Shown piece after piece: positions 1-4,718 of a DNA stretch of 5,118 nt. The notes under the pieces are model-generated. The model was not told where the DNA came from. It saw only the letters and a program-made list of their open reading frames with translations, and did not search any database. Position 1 is the stretch's first letter. The number at the start of each line of letters is the position of its first letter. The stretch lies in contig DGTU01000109.1 of assembly GCA_002394465.1 (NCBI GenBank), positions 1-5,118 of the forward strand. Reading direction: 5' to 3'. Made by a program: the position numbers and the translations under genes. This DNA comes from Treponema sp. UBA4328 (GTDB lineage Bacteria; Spirochaetota; Spirochaetia; Treponematales; Treponemataceae).

Positions 1-298
1 CGCGGTTTTTTGCCTTGAGCATCTGAGGGCCCATGGTTTCCCAGCGGCCTGATTCTTTCCAGATTTCACCGGGAACGATTACTGTTGATTTGAATTCAAG
101 TGCGCCTGAGGCGTCAAGTTCTTCGCGGATAATGTTTTCGAGTTTGTAAAGTGAGCGAACACCAAGAGGAAGGTAAGTGTAAAGTCCGTTTCCAAGTTTG
201 CGTGTAATGCCTGCACGGAGCATGAGTTTGTGACTGGCAATGACTGCTTCCGAAGGTGCTTCGCGAAGCGTTGAAATATAGAATTTTGAAGTTTTCAT
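1..298 (-). CDS. proS: Prolyl-tRNA synthetase, N-terminal part (cut by window edge)
   Basis: Encodes the first 99 residues of a cytoplasmic class II aminoacyl-tRNA synthetase that charges tRNA-Pro with proline. The start MKTSKFYISTLREAPSEA matches the usual beginning of bacterial-type ProRS, followed by the family block SHKLMLRAG (22-30), the YTYLPLG segment (40-46) and IWKESGRWETMG (79-90). The reading frame is open to the left edge, so most of the catalytic core, the editing insert (if present) and the anticodon-binding domain lie outside. ATG at 298 is chosen because it fits the family N-terminus exactly. The only Shine-Dalgarno-like bases (AAGG) sit just 3 nt from the ATG, which is too close to be ideal. 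The gene has its own candidate promoter and is insulated from the upstream phosphofructokinase gene by a terminator. Oddity: by recalled alignment with E. coli ProRS, Thr72 occupies the place of the usual motif 1 proline. The identity is secure. Confidence 0.95.
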   Translation of the reverse strand, partial: MKTSKFYISTLREAPSEAVIASHKLMLRAGITRKLGNGLYTYLPLGVRSLYKLENIIREELDASGALEFKSTVIVPGEIWKESGRWETMGPQMLKAKNR

Positions 299-305
299 AA
301 ACCTT

Positions 306-334
306 ATTTTATTGAAATTCACAAGGTTTTACAA
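306..334 (-). promoter_or_regulatory. Candidate promoter of proS, near-leaderless
   Basis: On the minus strand TTGTAA (334-329, 4 of 6 to the sigma-70 -35 consensus) is followed after 17 bp by TAAAAT (311-306, 5 of 6 to the -10 consensus). Only 7 bases separate the -10 from the proS ATG, so transcription would begin at about position 299, one base before the start codon. Spacing and -10 are good and the -35 is moderate. The region is AT-rich, so a chance match is possible. Confidence 0.45.
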
Positions 335-380
335 CGGTACAGTTTTTGAGGACGCCTGTTCAGGGAGGGGCTTAAAAGGC

Positions 381-408
381 AAAAAAAATCCCGGCGGTCG
401 CCGGGATT
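381..408 (-). terminator. Rho-independent terminator of the phosphofructokinase gene
   Basis: Reading the minus strand, a perfect 9-bp stem (AATCCCGGC paired with GCCGGGATT; 408-400 with 395-387) closes a four-base loop GACC. The 3' arm runs into a tract of eight T residues (388-381; two overlap the stem end). The hairpin begins 7 bases after the phosphofructokinase stop codon. There is no T tract on the plus-strand side, so it acts in one direction only and separates that gene from proS. Confidence 0.93.
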
Positions 409-415
409 CAATACT

Positions 416-1639
416 TTACATGTTTACGTTTAAGTGGCGTGGAAGACCATCAACCATAATCGGGCTAAGTTCAGCCTGAATCAGAGGGCGGATGTAATGC
501 ACCAGGTCGTTTGTTACATAATCGTCATCAGTAATCCATTCAAGAGGAACTTTCTTTTCAACGTTTGCAATTTTTGAAACATCGGCAGTTTCCGTGATGC
601 TCATGTACGGATCGTCAGAAACGCGTTTGATAACTACGACCTTTCCGGTTTCGCCTTCGAAGGCTGCCTTTACTGCTGCACCGCCGACATTGTATGCTTC
701 GGTAATGTCCGTACGGCTTGCCATGTGTGCGGCACATCTCTGAAGGGTAGAAAGTTCGATTGCACGGGCCTTTGTTCCGAGGACTGCAGTTACCTTGTTT
801 GCAAGGAATTTGGCAGTTCCTGACATCTGCTTGTGTCCGAATGCATCTACGAATTCAACGTGTTCTGCAAGTTCAAATACAAACCTTCCGTCTGCAACAC
901 GGATACCTTCCGAAACTGCAACTACGATTGATTTGCCTGCATCTGAAAGTTCCTTGATTTTTTTAAGGAAGTGGTCAACGTCAAAGACTTTCTCAGGAAG
1001 GTAAATAAGGTCAACACCTTCGCAGTCGTCAGATTTTGCGAGGGCAGCAGCTGCTGTAAGCCATCCTGCATTGCGTCCCATTATTTCTACGATTGAAATT
1101 GTCGGATAGTCATAAACGTGTCCGTCACGGATTATTTCCTTCATTGTTGAAGCAATGAATTTTGCTGCCGAACCGTAGCCCGGTGTGTGGTCTGTAATTG
1201 CCAGGTCATTGTCGATTGTTTTCGGAACACCCATAAAATGAATGTCGCTCTTAACTGATTCAGCATATCTTGAAAGCTTGTCGATGGTGTCCATTGAATC
1301 GTTTCCGCCGATGTAGAAGAAGTATTTTACTTCAAGCTTGTCGAGAATCTTGAAAATCTTTTCGTAGGTTGCCCTGTCAGCGGAAATTTCCGGGAGCTTG
1401 AAACGGCACGAACCCAGATATGAAGACGGGGTCCTCTTGAGAAGATCGATTGCCATTGTCGAGTTCAGTTTGTCCGTCAGATCGACATATTTTTCATCAA
1501 GAAGGCCTTTGATTCCGTTGCACATTCCGTAGATTTTCTTTGCACCGCGGTCTCTTGCAGTCTTGAAAACTCCTGCGAGGCTTGAGTTGATTACTGCTGT
1601 CGGTCCGCCCGACTGTCCGACGATTACGTTTCCGTTCAT
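416..1639 (-). CDS. 6-phosphofructokinase, probably pyrophosphate-dependent
   Basis: Phosphorylates fructose 6-phosphate to fructose 1,6-bisphosphate in glycolysis, in the cytoplasm. The 407-residue protein shows the family motifs in order: phosphate-donor loop GQSGGPTAVIN (8-18), GGNDS (111-115), PKTIDND (139-145, with D143 as likely catalytic base), GYGSA (154-158), MGRNAGW (187-193), SEG (243-245) and LQR (299-301). Asp114 and Lys140 are the two residues that in this family mark use of pyrophosphate, where ATP enzymes have glycine at both places; donor choice is therefore inferred, not proven. The more common GGDD is GGND here. An upstream in-frame ATG at 1684 would add 15 residues, but ATG at 1639 is preferred: it gives the canonical MNGNVIVGQSGGPTAV start and has a strong GGAG site 6 bases upstream. 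The gene is monocistronic, with its own candidate promoter and terminator. Confidence 0.95.
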   Translation of the reverse strand: MNGNVIVGQSGGPTAVINSSLAGVFKTARDRGAKKIYGMCNGIKGLLDEKYVDLTDKLNSTMAIDLLKRTPSSYLGSCRFKLPEISADRATYEKIFKILDKLEVKYFFYIGGNDSMDTIDKLSRYAESVKSDIHFMGVPKTIDNDLAITDHTPGYGSAAKFIASTMKEIIRDGHVYDYPTISIVEIMGRNAGWLTAAAALAKSDDCEGVDLIYLPEKVFDVDHFLKKIKELSDAGKSIVVAVSEGIRVADGRFVFELAEHVEFVDAFGHKQMSGTAKFLANKVTAVLGTKARAIELSTLQRCAAHMASRTDITEAYNVGGAAVKAAFEGETGKVVVIKRVSDDPYMSITETADVSKIANVEKKVPLEWITDDDYVTNDLVHYIRPLIQAELSPIMVDGLPRHLNVNM

Positions 1640-1645
1640 AGTTAG

Positions 1646-1650
1646 CTCCA
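1646..1650 (-). promoter_or_regulatory. Ribosome binding site of the phosphofructokinase gene
   Basis: TGGAG on the minus strand (1650-1646) lies 6 bases before the ATG at 1639. It decides the start in favour of 1639 over the upstream ATG at 1684, which overlaps the promoter region. Confidence 0.85.
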
Positions 1651-1674
1651 AAAAAAATAAATATCTTAGTTTAT

Positions 1675-1703
1675 ATTCTATCACTAATTTTAACGTTCTA
1701 CAA
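1675..1703 (-). promoter_or_regulatory. Candidate promoter of the phosphofructokinase gene
   Basis: On the minus strand TTGTAG (1703-1698, 3 of 6 to the -35 consensus) is followed after 17 bp by TAGAAT (1680-1675, 5 of 6 to the -10 consensus). Transcription would begin near 1668, giving a leader of about 29 bases that holds the GGAG ribosome binding site. The -10 is part of a 12-mer, TAGAATATAAAC, that recurs exactly in front of ruvA. Confidence 0.5.
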
Positions 1704-1712
1704 ATATTTCTT

Positions 1713-1741
1713 TTGATTTATCTTCTTTTTGACGTTATACT
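1713..1741 (+). promoter_or_regulatory. Candidate promoter of the cyclase-ruvCAB operon
   Basis: TTGATT (1713-1718, 4 of 6 to the -35 consensus) is followed after exactly 17 bp by TATACT (1736-1741, 5 of 6 to the -10 consensus). The predicted transcription start is about 1748, leaving only about 4 bases before the ATG at 1752. It is divergent to the phosphofructokinase promoter, and the two -35 elements are about 10 bases apart. Confidence 0.5.
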
Positions 1742-1753
1742 TAAATTAAGTAT
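1737..1753. repeat. Perfect 17-bp palindrome over -10 and start codon, possible operator
   Basis: ATACTTAA-A-TTAAGTAT is a perfect inverted repeat with 8-bp arms around one central base. It covers five of the six -10 bases, the predicted transcription start and the first two bases of the cyclase start codon. A DNA-binding dimer here would block RNA polymerase. The regulator is unknown. The sequence is AT-rich, which raises the chance of a fortuitous palindrome, although the arms include a C-G pair and no mismatch. Confidence 0.5.
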
Positions 1754-3542
1754 GAATGACATCGGATACAGAGCAGGATATTTTGACTTTAACCTCGATC
1801 TGGTAAGCGCAAACAGGGAATTCCTCACTTACTTTGAAAGCGGAGAGCTTCACTGCGACCATTTTATTGATTTTGTCGATGAGTCAGAAAAATCTCTCCT
1901 CAAGGCTGCTGCAAGGGAATGTGATCCTGAAAGATACTTTGTATTCCGCCTCAAGAAAAATGACGGCAGCATACGCTCAAATCTTGTTAATTTTTCACCG
2001 GTTAACCTTGACGGGAAAGACGTACTTCTTGTTCGTACTGAGGATATCGGTGAACTTCTTGCAGAAAAGAATGCATGCCATTTTGACGGACGGCGCCTTG
2101 AATCAGCACTTGGAATTACTTCTGAAAACGTCTTTTTTTATGATCCTGAAACAGATGTTTTTGAATTATACGAATACTTCCATGACAAAAAACTTGTGCT
2201 TTTTAACCAGAAGCTTGATGACTGGCGTAAGCAGGTAGTTTCTCAGAACCTTGTACCGGAAGACCAGATTACAGCCCTTGAGCTTTTCTGTGAGGAACTT
2301 AAAGGCTGCCCTGAAAAATCTGACGTTACGCTTACATGTGCAATAAGGACTAAATCACCTGATGCACCTGAAGAAATTACGATTACATCAAAGCGTTTTG
2401 AATGCGGTGGAAAAGTTTTCTCCGTAGGCCGCTTCATTGAAAAAGACCTCAACGAAAAGACAGAAAAATCAAATGAGCTGATGGAAGAGCTTCAGCTCGA
2501 CTCCCTTACAAAGGTTTTCAACAAAAAGACAATTACGGAATTTGCGCAGTCAAAGATTCAGGCAAACAAAAACGGTCATGTAGCAATCGTAATCGTAGAC
2601 CTTGACCACTTTAAGCCTGTAAATGACCAGTACGGACATCTTGCAGGTGATAAAGTCCTTATCCAGGCCGGAAAAATCCTCAAGGATATCGTCGGGGATT
2701 CAGGTTTTGTCGGACGCTTCGGCGGTGATGAGTTCATGCTTGTAATTAACGACGTAAGTTCTTCTGCCGTACTCCGCGGATATCTCCGTACGGTGCTTTC
2801 GCAGGTTCAGCAGGCTTTTTCAAATACTTTTGAAGACGTAAAGATTACAAGTTCCATAGGAGCTGCAGTTCATCCGGATAACGGAAAGACTTTTGAAGAA
2901 CTTTTCAAGAAAGCAGATTTCTGTCTTTACCGCGCCAAGGATAAGGGACGCAACCGCTATGTATTCTTCCGTGATGACCTTCATAAGGCAGAATTCCTTC
3001 GTGCAGATGCTGCAAAAACTGCCGGTATTAAATACGACTGCCGCGAGATGCAGGAAATCAAGTACATGGCTCACTTTATCCGTGACATTGATGCGCATCC
3101 TGGAGTTGCAATTCCAACGGTCCTCAATCACATGCTTGAAGCCTATAACCTTGACTGCGTTTCAATCTATTACGGCGAGCAGATGAAGAGGATTTATCAT
3201 CTTGGAAAAGAAAAAAAGAACATGAATGAAGCTTCGTATGTCCTTAATGAAGATTTCAGGCAGCTTTTAAAAGACAATCCTTTCCTCAAGATGGATTTCC
3301 TTACGGATTTCAGTGAGAATCAGTATACATCATTTTATAAGGCAATGTCGGAAAGGGGAGTTCAGTCGACGCTGCACTGTATCCTCGGAACTCCGGACAA
3401 CATTAAAGGCCTTGTTACCTTTGACCGCTACAAGATGCCTGCGATGTTCGCTGAATACGAAGTTCACTGCTGCAATATCTTTGCTTCATGTCTAAACCTG
3501 CAGAAACAGAAAATCATCCTTCAGATTCTGGAAGGCTTTTAA
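1752..3542 (+). CDS. Diguanylate cyclase with PAS-like, GGDEF and GAF-like regions
   Basis: Predicted to condense two GTP into the second messenger c-di-GMP; 596 residues, cytoplasmic, with no membrane segment. Residues about 1-105 and 115-232 each look like a weak PAS-type sensor region (for example FFYDPETD at 128-135); this is pattern-based and uncertain. A charged linker (232-249) leads into a GGDEF domain of about 250-408 with DSLTKVFNKK (250-259), metal-binding DLDHFKPVND (283-292), GHLAGD (295-300) and intact GGDEF (324-328), so catalysis is expected. The RxxD inhibitory site normally upstream of GGDEF is absent (Gly315 and Gly318). Residues about 435-585 resemble a GAF domain. The in-frame opening extends back to 1563, but that part runs antisense to the phosphofructokinase gene. 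ATG at 1752 is the first plausible start although it has no Shine-Dalgarno sequence. The gene heads a run with ruvC, ruvA and ruvB. The ligand of the sensor regions is unknown. Confidence 0.9.
   Translation: MNDIGYRAGYFDFNLDLVSANREFLTYFESGELHCDHFIDFVDESEKSLLKAAARECDPERYFVFRLKKNDGSIRSNLVNFSPVNLDGKDVLLVRTEDIGELLAEKNACHFDGRRLESALGITSENVFFYDPETDVFELYEYFHDKKLVLFNQKLDDWRKQVVSQNLVPEDQITALELFCEELKGCPEKSDVTLTCAIRTKSPDAPEEITITSKRFECGGKVFSVGRFIEKDLNEKTEKSNELMEELQLDSLTKVFNKKTITEFAQSKIQANKNGHVAIVIVDLDHFKPVNDQYGHLAGDKVLIQAGKILKDIVGDSGFVGRFGGDEFMLVINDVSSSAVLRGYLRTVLSQVQQAFSNTFEDVKITSSIGAAVHPDNGKTFEELFKKADFCLYRAKDKGRNRYVFFRDDLHKAEFLRADAAKTAGIKYDCREMQEIKYMAHFIRDIDAHPGVAIPTVLNHMLEAYNLDCVSIYYGEQMKRIYHLGKEKKNMNEASYVLNEDFRQLLKDNPFLKMDFLTDFSENQYTSFYKAMSERGVQSTLHCILGTPDNIKGLVTFDRYKMPAMFAEYEVHCCNIFASCLNLQKQKIILQILEGF
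3530..3535 (+). promoter_or_regulatory. Ribosome binding site for the TTG start of ruvC
   Basis: GGAAGG lies inside the last codons of the cyclase gene, 7 bases before the TTG at 3543. It supports this rare start codon, the only ordinary start codon (ATG, GTG or TTG) in frame ahead of the conserved GIDPG motif. Confidence 0.75.
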
Positions 3543-4100
3543 TTGAAAGCCGCTTCTGATTTTTCATCCCTTCCGGGAACGACTTCTGCTTCATCTGATG
3601 AGACTGCCGGAAAAAAGATTAAAAGGGTACTCGGAATAGATCCCGGACTTGCCAATACGGGGTTTGGTGTCGTTGATTTCTGTAACGGAAGATACCGCAT
3701 GGTAAGCTACGGCTGCATCAGTACAAAAAGCACTTTACCGCTCGGGCAGCGCCTCTTAAAGATTCATGATGACATTCAGCTTCTCATAAATGAGTTCAAG
3801 CCTTCTGAAGCGTGCATGGAAGAGCTTTTTTTCGTCAAAAACGTTACTTCGGGAATCGCTGTTGCAGAAGCCAAGGGAATTGTTACGCTGTGCCTTGAAC
3901 AGAATAAAATCCCGCTCGCTGAATACAAGCCGAATCAGATCAAGCAGGCTGTAAGCGGAACGGTCAAAGCCGACAAAAAAACTGTCGAACAGTATGTTAA
4001 AATTCTGCTCGGACTTGAAAAGGAACCTAAGCCTGACCATGCTGCAGATGCCCTTGCCTGTGCAATAACACATCTTCATTATAACCTTAAAATCTGCTAG
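3543..4100 (+). CDS. ruvC: Holliday junction resolvase RuvC
   Basis: Dimeric endonuclease that nicks Holliday junctions symmetrically at the end of homologous recombination, working with RuvAB. The 185-residue protein shows VLGIDPGLANTGFGVVD (29-45) and the acidic active site of the RuvC/RNase H fold: Asp33, Glu93 (in CMEELFF), and His166 with Asp169 in DHAADALACAITH. E. coli has Asp at the place of His166; a His there is known in the family (Thermus RuvC). The start is TTG, directly after the cyclase TAA and in the same frame, with GGAAGG 7 bases upstream, so translation is probably coupled. This start gives about 25 residues ahead of the core, rich in Ser, Thr and Ala, longer than the few residues in E. 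coli RuvC. The stop codon TAG forms the first three bases of a -10-like hexamer for ruvA. Confidence 0.96.
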   Translation: MKAASDFSSLPGTTSASSDETAGKKIKRVLGIDPGLANTGFGVVDFCNGRYRMVSYGCISTKSTLPLGQRLLKIHDDIQLLINEFKPSEACMEELFFVKNVTSGIAVAEAKGIVTLCLEQNKIPLAEYKPNQIKQAVSGTVKADKKTVEQYVKILLGLEKEPKPDHAADALACAITHLHYNLKIC

Positions 4101-4103
4101 AAT
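4075..4103 (+). promoter_or_regulatory. Candidate internal promoter of ruvAB, leaderless
   Basis: TTCATT (4075-4080, 3 of 6 to the -35 consensus) is followed after 17 bp by TAGAAT (4098-4103, 5 of 6 to the -10 consensus), and the next six bases ATAAAC lead straight into the ruvA ATG. By standard spacing transcription would begin at the A of the ATG (4110). The 12-mer TAGAATATAAAC (4098-4109) is identical to that at the phosphofructokinase promoter. The -35 is weak and this remains a prediction. Confidence 0.4.
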
Positions 4104-4109
4104 ATAAAC

Positions 4110-4718
4110 ATGTTTAATTCGATATCCGGAACCATAACGGCAAAATTTCCGAAACAGCTTTTTCTTGAAAACAACGGAATTGAATGGGATTTATGCGTGC
4201 CTGATTCTAACCTCGACATGCTCGGTACCGTCGGAAGCGAGGCAAAGCTTTATACCTGGCTTCAGCATACTGATACCTCAATGGCACTCTATGGTTTTGC
4301 AAACGCTGATGAAAGAAGCGTATTCCTTGATCTTCTTAAGGTTGAAGGAGTCGGTCCTAAAGGTGCCGTAAAGATTATGAGCAGCGTATCTTCCAGGGAA
4401 CTCATGAACGTACTTGAAAGCGGTGAAGTCGGTCTGCTTGAAAAAATCCCTGGTATCGGAAAGAAAACGGCCGGAAAGATGATGCTTACCCTTAAGGGAA
4501 AACTTACATTGCAGAATGATGAAGCAACTGTGAAACTCCCGAAAGTTTCTCCGTACTCGGATGTCATTGATTCCCTCGTCAGCATGGGATATGACAGAAA
4601 GCTTACAGAACAGAAGATTGCACAGCTTTCTGCACAGTTTAATGCCGAACTTAATTCAAAAAACCAGAAAGAAAGGGAAGAGTTCCTTTTCAGGACGGCA
4701 ATTGTGGAGCTTGCATAA
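4110..4718 (+). CDS. ruvA: Holliday junction branch migration protein RuvA
   Basis: DNA-binding subunit of the RuvAB branch migration complex: tetramers hold the four-way junction and load RuvB rings on opposite arms. The 202 residues match the usual length and three-domain plan: an OB-fold domain (about 1-65, starting MFNSISGTI and ending with the family signature LYGF at 60-63), a middle domain with two helix-hairpin-helix motifs, VEGVGPKGAVKIM (78-90) and IPGIGKKTAGKMML (113-126), then a variable linker and a small C-terminal RuvB-contacting domain (about 148-202). In E. coli the acidic pin is Glu55-Asp56; here the aligned pair reads Asp55-Thr56, so one acid is missing. The gene starts 9 bases after ruvC, without a Shine-Dalgarno site but with a -10-like hexamer just upstream, and ends directly against ruvB. 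Confidence 0.97.
   Translation: MFNSISGTITAKFPKQLFLENNGIEWDLCVPDSNLDMLGTVGSEAKLYTWLQHTDTSMALYGFANADERSVFLDLLKVEGVGPKGAVKIMSSVSSRELMNVLESGEVGLLEKIPGIGKKTAGKMMLTLKGKLTLQNDEATVKLPKVSPYSDVIDSLVSMGYDRKLTEQKIAQLSAQFNAELNSKNQKEREEFLFRTAIVELA
4706..4709 (+). promoter_or_regulatory. Ribosome binding site of ruvB
   Basis: GGAG lies within the last codons of ruvA, 9 bases before the ruvB ATG at 4719. The ruvA stop and ruvB start are adjacent (TAAATG), a layout typical of translational coupling. Confidence 0.75.

Noticed and set aside
335..380. Possible riboswitch or T-box leader upstream of proS
   Set aside because: Only about 117 bases separate the two genes, with no stem array or T-box-like sequence visible, and the candidate promoter lies next to the ATG, leaving no room for a leader.
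381..408. Same hairpin as a plus-strand terminator or regulatory RNA
   Set aside because: On the plus strand the A tract precedes the stem and no T tract follows, so only minus-strand termination is supported.
1563..1751. Upstream in-frame extension of the cyclase, including a hydrophobic stretch that resembles a membrane helix (about 1695-1745)
   Set aside because: It runs antisense through the phosphofructokinase start and across both divergent promoters. The hydrophobic residues come from T-rich intergenic DNA, and the in-frame TTG at 1713 has no ribosome binding site.
1834..2238. 134-codon open frame on the plus strand inside the cyclase gene
   Set aside because: It is an alternative frame of the cyclase, whose own frame is supported over its whole length by domain motifs further on and by codon pattern.
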